NCBI RefSeq assembly: GCF_016097555.1
Contig: NC_054703.1
Location: 14,933,023 to 14,997,022 of the forward strand
DNA length: 64,000 bases
Direction of reading: 5' to 3'
Origin: Gigantopelta aegis
Lineage: Eukaryota; Mollusca; Gastropoda; Neomphalida; Peltospiridae
The position numbers were made by a program, and so were the translations under genes. Under the pieces are notes generated by a model that saw nothing but the letters and a program-made list of their open reading frames with translations, was not told the origin of the DNA and made no database searches. This document shows positions 45,740 to 56,946 of the stretch, piece after piece. The first letter of the stretch is position 1, and every line of letters begins with the position of its first letter.

Positions 45740-46949
45740 GACACACACACACACACCACAACACACACACACACACACACACACAGACAGACAGAAAAAG
45801 ATAAAAATACATAGGAACGAGACACTAGCCCTTACCGAAATGACTTATATTTTTCAGTATAATTCGTTAATACTTTTCAAGTATAAGTGGATAAGGATTT
45901 TGTTTAATAATTGAACGCGCTACGCCATTCATACAGTGTGTAAAACAGTTTTGGTGTTTATCATCGCATGAACGTAAAAAATATAATGTTCACTTCTTAT
46001 AATTCCAAATGCATTAATATTGCCATTATACAGAACTATATTAAAAAACGCAATCGAACTATATTCCACTAAGATTTACAACTGTATCAATACACAAATA
46101 AGGGAATTACCCTTAGAAAGTTACATTCGGGTTTTTCCGTCAAATCTCTGATTCATTATAAATGATAACGCAAACAGTTGGGGTTTTTTTCTTCAAAAAT
46201 ATCAAACGATAATTAATTAAGAATTTAACAATCTATATACTTAAATGGAAGATCTGTTGTAAAACGGTTAGAATATGAATTTTGAACTAATTAACATAAA
46301 GGAGAGCGTCAAATTATTTAGAAGTTATCTACTATATTAAAATTGCAGTTGTCAAAAGTTTAATTAGTGAAAAATGAATGTGAAGACTGACTTAAAAGGG
46401 ATAAAGTGGTTTCAGTGTTACTTTGTGTGTGGATTCAGATGTATGGATTAAAATCCTGCAGTGCAGGCAGTCGGAGTAGTAAGTCTGTGATTGTGTGATA
46501 TTATTCTCGGAAAGACAGGTCGCGTAATTGTGCACGAAGGCGTGTTTGTTTTCGCGCGTGTAGGTTGTCGATTTGGTGTTTTTGTCGAATGTGACAGAGC
46601 TGCGCTTATGTCTCTCTTTTGATTTGTTGATCATCCTCTGCTATAACTTCTAATAGAAGCTTCGTTTTTGTGGCCTGTCTTATTCGTTATGTGTCTCAGT
46701 TCAAAACCGGAGTCTTTGAAAGCCTGAATTGTCACCTTCACTCACAATGAAATCCTCGGGGATTCCCTTGTTTACCGAAAAAGTGCAGTTTTCACGTTCA
46801 TGGAAGAAAGAACGTTGGTTTTTTAAACCACGTGGTAGCATTTTAACCAATCAAGACGCCTATTACAAAACAGTAATTATAAAATGGAATTATATGCAAA
46901 TGATGTATCACTTATACCAAGAATATGTGACATATAGGTGAAGTGTTAA

Positions 46950-46954
<5 letters not shown>
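45740..46954. other. (CA)n tract, then non-coding sequence
   Basis: CA repeats at 45740-45785; beyond them no gene is recognised. The frames at 46392-46634 (-) and 46729-46941 (+) carry no known motif. Confidence 0.4.
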
Positions 46955-47047
<93 letters not shown>

Positions 47048-47056
47048 GTGAAGTGT

Positions 47057-47112
<56 letters not shown>
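46955..47112. repeat. Compound (CT)n-(TA)n-(TG)n microsatellite
   Basis: CT to 47026, TA to 47046, TG from 47059 to 47112. Confidence 0.95.
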
Positions 47113-47114
<2 letters not shown>

Positions 47115-47580
47115 CTTATAAGTGAAGTATAAATGTACCAGAAACGGCTGTATAAGTGAAATATAAGTGATTCACCAATATTTAACAGAAAGTGTTGTAT
47201 AAGTGAAGTATAGGTGAAATATAAGTGAAGTATAAGTGATTCACGGATATGTAACAAAAACTGCTGTATAAGTGAAATATAAGTGAAGTATAAGTGCATC
47301 ATCAATATTTAACAGAAATTGCTATATAATTGAAGTATAGGTGAAATATAAGTGAAGTATACGTGATTCATTGATATTTTTCAAAAAAATACTGTATAAG
47401 TGAAGTAAAAGTGAAATATAAGTGAAGTATAAGTGTTTCACTGATATTTACAAACATTACTGTATAAATGAAATATAAGTGATTCACTGATATTTTACCA
47501 AAACGCTGTATAAATGAAGTATAAGTGATTCGCTGATATTGGACAGATACTGCTGTATAAGTGAAATATAAGTGAATATC
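47113..47580. repeat. Diverged minisatellite of GTATAAGTGAAATATAAGTG units
   Basis: Units of about 50-65 bp built from TATAAGTGAAGTATAAGTG, GATTCACTGATATT and AACAGAAACTGCTG. Related sequence in reverse orientation appears near 53490-53620. Confidence 0.8.
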
Positions 47581-47712
47581 AAAGGCTGTGCTATGTTCTG
47601 TCCTGTCTGAGGAAAGATCATATAAAAGATAACTTGCTGCTTTTTTTTTTACATCCAGTAGCCAATGCTGAACTAATCAGTGCTCTGGTGGCATCATTAA
47701 ACAAATGAAGTT
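47575..47712 (+). mobile_element. SINE fragment, headless
   Basis: ATCAAAGGCTGTGCTATGTT, ATATAAAAGATAACTTGCTG and GCTCTGGTGGCATCATTAAA follow the SINE core and tail order. Confidence 0.7.
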
Positions 47713-48634
47713 AGGCAGCAATCTGTCCCTGGAGACCAAATCTCAATATTATCAGGCAATTGCTGTATGAATGCCACTGAAACTATCTCCACCCACGGAA
47801 ATGGACACCAATTGTGGTCAAGCTACCAACCTGTAACAAACTGTTTTGTCAAAAAAGAAGAAGAAAAAGAACATAAAAAAGAAGAGTGAAACAACAGGTT
47901 CAAAATCCATGAATACTATGGAAATTCCCTGGAGACATTTAATTCAAATAATTGTTTTAAACGTTATTGCTCTTATGTCACCCCTATAGTATAACAGCAC
48001 TTCCACACCCTATCTGTAAACTGTCGGTAAAAGATAAAAATTGAAGCACAATAGTCTTAACAAATTGATGTTTTATTCTTTCCGATGTGATCCACTAATA
48101 TATCTGAACAGTATATGCAAACAAATATTTTATAAATAATATACTAGTATATATTTATTTATTCTTGTCAGTTTAAGTTTTATAGGTTTTTTTCAAAGGA
48201 GAAGACCAGCGTTTTGAAAAGAAATTAACTGGCATGGGACAAAAAGGCTTGATACCACACCCAGTCGAATTAATATAAAACAATTTTTATAATATAAATA
48301 TATAAATACAAAATGTAAGCTAAGATATGTTGTAAATATTTTGGGCATACCGACAGTTGGGGGTGAAGCGAACAAACGGTAAACAAGTAACACAATATAT
48401 AATGGTATAAATATTGCTATAAAAAAATAAATATATATATATATATATTTTTAAACAAACTACAATCATTAAACTAATATAGCACACATCAATAGGTTCT
48501 AAAAACTGATACCAAGGAATGTATTTTTCAATTCTCCACTCATATTCAGAGTGAGCGAGCATCTGATCGAACACCAAAATTATGTTCTATCATCCCCCAC
48601 TCCAAGTGTATTTACAAATTTACAGAATATAACT

Positions 48635-48635
<1 letters not shown>
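47713..48635. other. Non-coding region
   Basis: AT-rich sequence; nothing recognised. Confidence 0.4.
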
Positions 48636-48673
<38 letters not shown>

Positions 48674-48687
48674 ACACACATACACTG

Positions 48688-48728
<41 letters not shown>

Positions 48729-48790
48729 GTCACACACCCTGCCACACACACACACTGACACACCCACACACACACACACACACACGTACA
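48636..48790. repeat. (CA)n microsatellite with CACTGACA interruptions
   Basis: CA repeats interrupted by TGACAC and CCTGTCAC. Confidence 0.95.
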
Positions 48791-49120
48791 TACATACATA
48801 TACTTATTAAAATAGACTAATAAACTGGAACGTTTAGATTCCATAGCATTCTATTGATACTGTATACGTTCATAAACGATGATTGACCTACCATTGACAC
48901 GACCTCTGACCTTGAAAAAACGTGTACATGTGGTGTGGTAAATAACACGTTGTTTTGCCATACACCCACCCCAACTGCCCAATCGGATAGTTTTGCACCA
49001 CCAATCAGGTCATTTCGCAGTTTAACAATTAGAATGGGAGAGGAATGGGGGGAGGAATGAGCACTAGTTAAAGAGACTTTTTTTTTTCACAATTCTTGTA
49101 TCAGTACAAACAATTAGAAC
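48791..49120. other. Non-coding spacer
   Basis: Nothing recognised. Confidence 0.4.
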
Positions 49121-49752
49121 GGGATATAGCCCAGTGGTAAAGCGCCTGCTCGAACTTAAGAATTAGTCTCCCCCATGGCAATTTTAAAAATTGCTGTGGT
49201 CGAAAAGGCCCACCAATGGTTTTTTGAGCCTGCTTATGGCAATTTTTTTAAAGTGACTTTTGCAGCAAATAAACCTGACTGAAATGTTATTTTGCTGTAT
49301 GAAGGCATATTTTAAAATGTGCAAATATTAAATATAATATAATGATAATTATGTACACCATTGTTGAGTTTTACCAATGGCATAAAAGTGCTATCAGTGA
49401 TGCTCCCTGCCTACAGCAATTTATATCTCTGCGATGACAATTGCCGTCGGTGCCATCGTTAAGTTCGAGCTCTGATGTCGGTCTGGGATTGATCCCCGTC
49501 GGTGGACATATTAGGCAATTTCTGGTTCCAACCAATGCACCATGACTGGCGTATCAAAGGCTGTGATATGTGCTATCCTGTCTGTGGGATAGTGCGCATA
49601 TATAAAAGATCCCTTGCTACTAATGAATGTTTTTTTTTTAGCAGGTTTCCCCTCGAAGACTATATGTAAAAATTACCAATGTTTGACATCCAATAACCGA
49701 TTATTAATAAATCAATGCGCCCCAGTGGTGTCGTTAAACAAAACAAACTTTA
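49121..49752 (+). mobile_element. tRNA-headed SINE interrupted by a TIR element
   Basis: The head GGGATATAGCCCAGTGGTAA plus AGCGCCTGCT (49121-49150) is cut. The SINE continues at 49468 with CTGATGTCGGTCTGGGATTG (B-box region), the core, and the tail TGGTGTCGTTAAACAAAACA. Splitting between the A and B boxes is seen directly. Confidence 0.85.
49151..49467. mobile_element. 317-bp insertion with 9-bp inverted ends
   Basis: Begins CGAACTTAA and ends TTAAGTTCG. GCTC occurs at both flanks, offset by a base or two, a possible short target duplication. The interior has CAATGG/TTGCCATAG-type inverted fragments and no coding frame. Probably a MITE; superfamily unknown. Confidence 0.6.
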
Positions 49753-50547
49753 ACTTTTTGTATAAACAATTAAGGTTTATTGTAGCCCAAACCAAATTTT
49801 ACCTTCAAATAATTAATTTTGTATGTACGAAAAAAAAAATGCATGAAGTTTCGCTGGAAAGGATTACGAAATATACACATCATGTAAAAAGGTATTGTAT
49901 ATCTTTAACCCTGCCAGCCTACTCTAACAAATATTTAAAAAATTTGTTGGGGATGGGAGGGGAATATTATAAGGACGACTTGCCAAACAACCAATTACCT
50001 ATGCCAAAATAATATTACCAAACAAATTATTAGGGGAGGGGGCGAACCGACAAATAGTTCGGGTGAACTGACTTGGGGCGGACTGGGTTGGGGACGAAAC
50101 AGCTGGTACCTAAAAATAATATACATTACGAAGCAAAATGAAAAAAATGACTGCTACTTGTGATACTTTAAATCAGTTTAAAAAATTTAAAAACAAAGCC
50201 TGCTGACCTATGACGTGAAAATGGCCACGTGACCTAAATCGCCCCAAAAACCTTAATACACTAAACCTTGAAAACATCTGCACTTCTCGTGAAATTATAA
50301 GATTTTTCTGTAATAAATGCATCAATTTGGTATGTTAAAATATTTATTTTGCATTTAAATGCATTATTTTTGAAGTCAATGTCACGTGAATGTGATTTAG
50401 GTGTATTTAAATCACACAAGAACAAAATGTCTTGATCGGCCATTTTGGAAATTTTATGTGTCGTGACCTGCATGTCGATAATGCCAAACACGTTACACTC
50501 GTTCTATTGTCATCAAACACCACACAATATAAGATTAAATACAGTTA
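49753..50547. other. Non-coding spacer with a TTAA-MITE fragment
   Basis: Positions 49786-49842 (TAGCCCAAACC, CTTCAAATAATTAATTTTGT) match the interior of the MITE at 20726-21107. Nothing else is recognised. Confidence 0.5.
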
Positions 50548-50552
50548 AGCAT

Positions 50553-51692
50553 TGTCACGGGGATTCTATAATGCCCGTAACTGAATAAAACACGATTGTC
50601 CAAATATCTCTCCTAACTGTATATCTATTAGATCTCTCTGTAACAGGCAGTTCAAAACCGCTTTAGCTCGTCTAGGTATGATCAGAGATACGATCTTATA
50701 TAAAGTATATATTATATAGCACGTTTAGTTCACTAGAAAACACAACAAAAACACAATACACTTTGGAATCTGTATTAACCTACGCTGACAAATGTACTGC
50801 CGCAGTAGTTAATTAATAACAACAATAATGACAACCCAGAACTGATCACTTAATTAGTTAATCTCTAGGTGTCTAGTTTACACAATATGCTAATCACTTC
50901 ACCGTGACACAACACCCACACGTGTGATAATTGAGAAACGCTTCCAGGGGAACTTAATTAATAAAGGAATTACAGCTCTATTAATTAACCCTAACTACTC
51001 ATTCAGTAACCTTGTAACACAGAATTAATACTGGTACCTATCACAATAAAGACAATAACCTACAGTTTACCTAGGTCTTCTAGGATGACTGGCTAAGCTT
51101 TATATTACCAAATACTCGTATAATGTTAGAACAAAAAGTCTACGATTTACTTCGTCAGATGACCGAAGACACTGTCTAAAGAATATTGGTATAATACAGT
51201 ATTAAAATATTAAAAGTCACACCAATCACATCAAGGTTATACAACAGAGCAGAAATAATATATTTACCAAAGTCCAAACGGACAACATTCCCGGGAAGCC
51301 TTCCTTTTTGGTTCTCCTCGATATCTCTAAAACCCTAGCTATTTATTATAAAATCAGAATATCGCCTGGGGTACAAGGCGGTCCTCCCCCTATCATCTGA
51401 TATTCCACCTCTGCCAGAGTCGGTATATTTCTCTTTGATCGCCAGACTTACTGTCGCCATTCCGCGAGCAATCCCCTGGCCATAAACAACACTACCAGAG
51501 ATATTACGTAACTACTAGCCACATGGCCTCCACACCTGCTCTGGGTGTGTATTAGAAAAGCTCGAGGACCGTCGCGCAGAAGTATTACGTAACAAGTTGC
51601 CCACGTGGCTAAGTGCATTGGACTGCACACGGCCCTCTAACACAATTAATATCGCCACAGGCGAAAAGAAATTAAGAGCATGTTCCGTCACA
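50553..51692. mobile_element. Solo LTR, 1140 bp, with AGCAT target duplication
   Basis: Starts TGTCACGG and ends CCGTCACA, i.e. TG...CA with short inverted termini. AGCAT is present directly before (50548-50552) and after (51693-51697). The interior is non-coding with TATATAAAG-like and AATAAA-like signals and no gag or pol. Recombination between two LTRs leaves exactly this structure. Orientation and family not determined. Confidence 0.75.
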
Positions 51693-51697
51693 AGCAT

Positions 51698-52315
51698 GTC
51701 ATCTTATATATTAAAAGTGTCCAGAATAAGAAAGAAAATAGTAAAATCATGTTACCTTTTTTTCTTCCAAACGTGACGAAAATAGGCTATAATAGTATAC
51801 ACATCGTAGGAAATCCGAAGTTCTTCATTTTCCGCCATAGCCAAGCATTCATTAATAAACTGTGATTGTTTCTGCTCAGTCAAAATGATCTCAAATCCAA
51901 TTAATAGCGCAAAATACATATTTTTTGTTATAATTTATAATCAGGTCAGGTCAGGTAAAGTTTTTCACGTGCGTATATACTACGAAAGTTTCACGCACGA
52001 GGGGTGGGGATGGTAAGTTTGCGGGTGGGGGGGGGGGGGGGGGGGGCAGAATTTGGAATACAAAATTAGTGGTCGGTCAAAAACCTAAGTCCTATCTAGA
52101 ATAACCTGATGATCCTACACATGTCTCGACTGAGAAATTAAATCCAAAAGTATTTTTGAGTGCTCGGCCTGAAAGGTTTTAAGGTGATTTGAGCAATTGA
52201 ACGGGCGCGAAAGTAAAGTGCGTTGGACTGTTTACAAAAAACTAAACATAAGAATTTGGAGCCGCGGCCGAAAATTTTAAAGTTCAACTAAGCTCAAAAA
52301 AGGAGGTTACCTGTC
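51698..52315. other. Non-coding spacer
   Basis: Contains a 20-G run at 52027-52046. No gene recognised. Confidence 0.4.
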
Positions 52316-53040
52316 CTAGGTAAGGTTGCGCTCTACGTCGGGGAGACAGGAGAGTCTCGGAATATCGGAGCCGCAGACTGCACTGATCATCTTGTGGATA
52401 GACCTGTTGTCGATCTTCGAAAACAAGATGCACTGCTTGAAGGTCTGGTCCCTCCTGTGCGTAATGACTACTCCATGTATGCCGCTGGAGACTTTGTTAC
52501 GCAGTTCGTAGTGGCTGCCGTCGTCCCCGTTGAGGTATCCGCCCCTGAACGTCATCGGATCCGTCGTGTCCCCTGCATGTACGGATGTAGTTGTTGTCTG
52601 AGTCTGTTTACGGCTAAGATCCAGTCGTCTTCCTCAGGGGGAGTGATGGGCGGTGGTGGCGGCTTCGTCTTGGCTGGCTGGGTGGTCGGTGATGTTACCT
52701 TCCGTTTCGCCGCCGCAACAACAACAGGTACCGGAGCCGACTCAACGGGAGCGGTAGGTAAAGTTAACCGCTGACCTAGAGTCTGCTTGGGAGTAGAGGT
52801 GGTCCGTCGCGGCGACGATTGATACATGGCCGTATCAAGTTGCCTGCTGGTCGCGTCCGAAGATTTCTCTGCCGGTCGCGAGCCCGTCCTCTTCCGCTGT
52901 GTCGGGGGGGGGGGGGGGGGGGGGGGCGTGGCAGAAGGAACCGCCAGGTTTGGTTCCCCCTGTGCCGTCCCCGGCGCACTTCGCCTCTTCCCACTTCCTC
53001 TTCTAGTCATCTTGGTAGGGTACGCGTCGCCGTCATACAC
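52316..53040 (-). pseudogene. GC-rich Pro-rich protein fragment with kinase N-lobe-like end
   Basis: Two overlapping minus-strand frames. The first (53040-52552) is Pro/Ser/Thr/Arg-rich with poly-Pro. The second (52555-52316), in a different frame, reads YELRNKVSSGIHGVVITHRR followed by CILFSKID. S-S-G-x-x-G-x-V resembles a kinase glycine loop and I-L-F-S-K the Ala-x-Lys strand. The frames meet near 52560, as if by one frameshift. Base composition is far more GC-rich than the neighbourhood, so the segment may be a foreign or viral/mobile relic. No catalytic loop is present. The kinase reading rests on weak motifs. Confidence 0.35.
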
Positions 53041-53646
53041 CCAGGCGCGTGTGTGTGTGTGTGTGTGTGGGGGGGGGGGTTAAGTCAAGAGCGCAAGTAG
53101 CAACGTCTTGTTTCATCGTCGAAGTGTAATTTATAATCATTTTCACAAAAGACAAATTGCGCGTTTTTCCTGTTATATCTAAGCCAGTCAAATCCTAGCT
53201 ATCACTGTTCAGGAACCAACCAATCATATTATCGCTTATAACCTGCGTTCGTTTCTTTTTATGACAAACAGGCTTATTATTAAACAATTATCATTTACTT
53301 ATATACTTATATTTTTTATGACAAACAGGCTTATTATTAAACAATTATCATTTACTTATATACTTATATATATATATCGTTAAAAAGTGTATGTTTTTCT
53401 CTACATGACAGGCTTGTTTCGTGATAGAGTTGAATTGCTCTCACTCATCAGATGTAGATTTAATTACACCGTCAACGGAAAGCTGAAACTAATATTTCAC
53501 TTATATTTCACTTATAGATACAAGAACAATATCCAACTCCAGTTCACTTATACCACTGATAAACCACTTATAGGTGTAATATATGTGGAGTATCAGTGAA
53601 GTATCAGTTAACAATTCTGTTCACTTATACAAACTAACTAACATAC
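53041..53646. other. Spacer with (TG)n, G run and a 55-bp tandem duplication
   Basis: TTTTTATGACAAACAGGCTT and about 35 following bases occur twice in tandem at about 53256-53365. Reverse-oriented CACTTATA motifs near 53490-53620 recall the array at 47113. Confidence 0.6.
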
Positions 53647-53739
53647 CACATTGAGTTCCTGTCCAATCCCCAATACAGTTACACGCATCACATCCAGTAT
53701 TTGCAGTTCCACCATTTTGACAAATTAAAGAACAGTTAT
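53647..53739 (-). CDS. EGF-like exon, 93 nt
   Basis: Acceptor TTTGTGTTACAG, donor TGTG|GTATGT, phase 1-1. Same module as 45227 with GNWTGTQC at the end. Splices in phase after 54087-54179. Confidence 0.8.
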
Positions 53740-53851
53740 CTGTAACACAAATATAATTGTTAGGCATGTGTTGTGTGGTTGTTTTTTCAGTCTGAATTCA
53801 ATATAATAATTACATTTTCACATTAATTTAGTCACGATTTAATCTTAACGG

Positions 53852-54024
<173 letters not shown>

Positions 54025-54086
54025 CAGGCAGAAAGACAGACAGACAGAGACAGAGAAAAATACATAGAAACAAGACACTAACATAC

Positions 54087-54179
54087 CACATTGAGGTTCT
54101 GTCCAGTTCCCAATACAGTTACATGCATCACATCCAGTATTTGCAGTGCCACCATTTTGACAAATTAAAGAACAGTTAC
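54087..54179 (-). CDS. EGF-like exon, 93 nt, first after the signal peptide
   Basis: Acceptor CTGTCTTACAG, donor TGTG|GTATGT, phase 1-1. It encodes (G)NCSLICQNGGTANTGCDACN then CIGNWTEPQC. The first codon is completed by the final G of the signal-peptide exon at 54350-54413 (G + GT = Gly), so the junction is clean. Confidence 0.8.
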
Positions 54180-54349
54180 CTGTAAGACAGATACAATTAT
54201 TGTTAGGCATGAGATATGCATCTTTTTAGCAGTCTGAATTGAATATAATTAAATTTCGATACTAAGAGAGTAAGGGAGTTCTCCTTATTATTAAACTTCT
54301 CCTTATTTTTTTTAAAATGGCTCTCTTTGAAAAACGTCTATACGCTCAC

Positions 54350-54413
54350 CGGAAGACTGCCCAGCTCCCAAGGTGCAGATGACCGAGACCACCGTCAGCA
54401 GTAGAACAGCCAT
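54350..54413 (-). CDS. Signal-peptide exon of the EGF-like gene
   Basis: ATG at 54413-54411, then AVLLLTVVSVICTLGAGQSS and donor TCCG|GTGAGC, phase 1. The hydrophobic h-region ending in small residues (G-A-G) is a typical secretory signal with cleavage near GAG-QS. Phase and order fit exon 54087 and then 53647, so these three form the start of a secreted or membrane EGF-repeat protein on the minus strand. Directly upstream lies another EGF cassette without its donor, so the 5' UTR and promoter must lie within or beyond that exon, or the locus is rearranged. Confidence 0.7.
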
Positions 54414-54503
54414 GCTTTAGGTCTGTCCAGTTCCGAATACAGTTACATGCATCACATCCAGTATTTGCAGTTCCACCATTTTGACAGAGTAAAGCACATT
54501 TAT
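54414..54503 (-). pseudogene. EGF-like exon fused to the signal-peptide exon, donor lost
   Basis: Acceptor CTGTCTTACAG intact; encodes KCALLCQNGGTANTGCDACN and CIRNWTDL. Homology stops about eight bases before the expected end, and the donor is replaced by AAGC and the ATG of the signal exon. Reading through gives an out-of-frame tail. It marks a breakpoint between two gene copies, or an assembly join. Confidence 0.65.
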
Positions 54504-54595
54504 CTGTAAGACAGATACCTTTGTTAGGCATGAGATATGCATCTTTTTTTAGCAGTCTTAAATTCAATATAATTAAATTTCGATACTAATTTGTT

Positions 54596-54695
<100 letters not shown>

Positions 54696-54750
54696 ATATC
54701 CTAAATAACCCTTTAAAATAAAAAAAACATGAAGATTAGGTAAGGAATGG

Positions 54751-55070
54751 CGGGGGGGGGGGTAGCTCAGTCAATTGAATGCTCGCTTCAGGAGCTTGCG
54801 TCGCTAGATTTAACCACCTTGGTTGATGCATTCAGCTAATTGTTTTTTTCTCGTTCCAACCAGTGCACCACAACTGGACAAAGGCCGTGGTATGTGCTTC
54901 CCTGTCTATGAGAAAGTGCATATTAAAGATCCCTTGCTGCATTAGGAAAAATGTAGCGGGTTTCCACTGATGACTACTGAGTCAGAATTACCAAATGTTT
55001 GACGTCCAGTAGCCGATGATTAATTAATCATTGTGCTCCATTGGTGTCGTTAAACAAAACAAACTTTTTG
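54751..55070 (+). mobile_element. tRNA-headed SINE, GTCGTTAAAC-tail type
   Basis: Head GTAGCTCAGTCAATTGAATG, GCGTCGCTAGATTTAACC (B region), core CAAAGGCCGTGGTATGTGCT, tail AGTAGCCGATGATTAATTAA and TTGGTGTCGTTAAACAAAAC. Full length; same head type as 21359. Confidence 0.85.
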
Positions 55071-55114
55071 TAAGGAATATATTTAACAACATTATTTATT
55101 TATTTATTATGTAG

Positions 55115-55221
55115 CTGGTGAAATTTTAAATCATGTACCCAAAGAACAAAGTGTCACGATCGATATTCGTTCGGTGAAAACAAATGCCGGCTTTAAAGCA
55201 GTAAGAAATTTCAAGAGTTAG
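55115..55221 (+). CDS. Possible terminal exon, unrecognised
   Basis: A TTTATTTATTATGTAG acceptor-like sequence precedes AGEILNHVPKEQSVTIDIRS then VKTNAGFKAVRNFKS and TAG. The base composition is less AT-rich than the surroundings and the peptide looks protein-like, but it is only 35 codons and no partner exon was found. It could be chance. Confidence 0.2.
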
Positions 55222-55511
55222 GTGGTGGCGAAACGGAAAATGAAAGCTCGTCACTTTTTTCGGTCCCGGATGTTTTCTTTGTCAATATTGTAGGTGAATA
55301 CATTGGGCGATTTATATGCAGCTGTTTCTTACTTTAGTCTGAGTAGGAACAAATGTCACAGGGAATTTCTAACGCCTTAGATAAAACTTATTTACCGTAT
55401 TCAATCTGCTAATAATGTTCTTTCCCTGTCCTGCATGCACACAGTAAAATATAATGTTCCAGTACTTTTTCTGTTCGGTGGTTATGTAGATGGTTCAATA
55501 AAGTACTAGGT
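55222..55511. other. Spacer left of the 6-kb transposon
   Basis: Nothing recognised. Confidence 0.4.
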
Positions 55512-56048
55512 GGGTCATTCCACGGGAAAGGTGAACATTTCTAAATTTGTTTTCTTAAGAATAAAACAATTCGAATCAATGTTATTGTTTGCAGCACTGT
55601 ATTCAATACATATTTCTGGACATGAAAATATGATTTACCACGCTAATAATAATTTTAATTTTGTAAGAGTGTTTATTGAAAACTAACCATTAAGAAATAA
55701 TGCCCACTATGTTATGGACAACAGCAGTAAAGAGCTCTACATCAAACATACATAACTGACATTTTAACTGACATTCCAACATAGGTGTAAGGTCCATTTT
55801 TATGAAGTAATATAATTGTGTTGCATGATAGAGCTCTATTTTAGGTTAGCACCTAAATGTTTGCTTTTTCAAATATTTTTCTTCAAAACTATCACTTGTG
55901 ATTTTAAAATTATTTCTTCTTTGTTGGAGAAGTATGTTTTGCTTTATATCACTCAACAGTCTTTGAATGTCCTTCAAAATATATACTTATGTCCACTAAC
56001 AGAAACATTTTCACATTGAAAAAACAAAAACCCCGCTTATTCGTGAAA

Positions 56049-56105
56049 GTAACCTAGTGGACACTTGGTAACACAGTGGACCAGGATTAAGTTCTACTAA
56101 GTTAC
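56049..56105. repeat. Subterminal repeats, left end
   Basis: GTAACCTAGTGGACA (56049), GTAACACAGTGGACC (56068) and, inverted, GTTCTACTAAGTTAC (56091). A weaker copy lies near 55700. Confidence 0.75.
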
Positions 56106-56946
56106 CTATAATAACCCATCTAACGAACTGACTGACTAAAAGTAAAATCTTTGATTATCTACTTTTAGTCACCACAACAGATTAATATAGTAACGAAAAT
56201 GAGAAACATGGTCATAAGTCTGAATACAGACTAATATAGGAAAGGAACATTTTTAACAATACCTCAGCTTATTTTAAATTTGTAACCATACAAAGAAAGC
56301 TAATGTACGACTCTAGGCCTTTCAGCACCTTCAGCAGTGGATGGACTAGTATGGATAACTGATAAAGACAGAGACGTAACATGCTGTAACCACTTGGCTA
56401 ATTATATCAGTACAGCAGTTAATGCTATTTAAATTGACTTGTCCATAGACAGGATAGTGCATACCACGACCTTTGACGTACCAGTTGCTTGGGAGAAAAA
56501 CAACAAATGGTTAGCCTTTTCCAGTTATCATTTGAAAAAGAGAACAGTTAAGCAATTTCTGATGCACACACAACAAACACTATTGAACATTTTAACAACC
56601 CGTTAACAGGTAATGAACAAACACAAATCAAGTGCAATGGTCAGTCTTTTTAGTGTCCATTAAATGGGATTTAATCAATTTCTTATGCACAACCAACCAA
56701 TCCAAATTTTAACAACAAATATTGGACAGTCATACAACAAAACACAATTTAAGACTAATGGGCACCTGATATCATTAAACAAATCTTAACTACTCTTGAA
56801 CGTTCAACTAAAATAACATATTTTAAACAATCTAAATTTAACCAGAACCCCAAAGGCTTTTCCAATTTAAGACAGAACATAACGTTAATTCAGTGTCAAG
56901 TCATTGAACAATTTGTAAATTTATACTATATGAAATGCATACATAC

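Noticed and set aside
49121..49150. tRNA gene
   Set aside because: A-box-like sequence is the head of a SINE; no complete cloverleaf follows. The same applies to the heads at 21359, 54751, 13678, 30307 and 62596.
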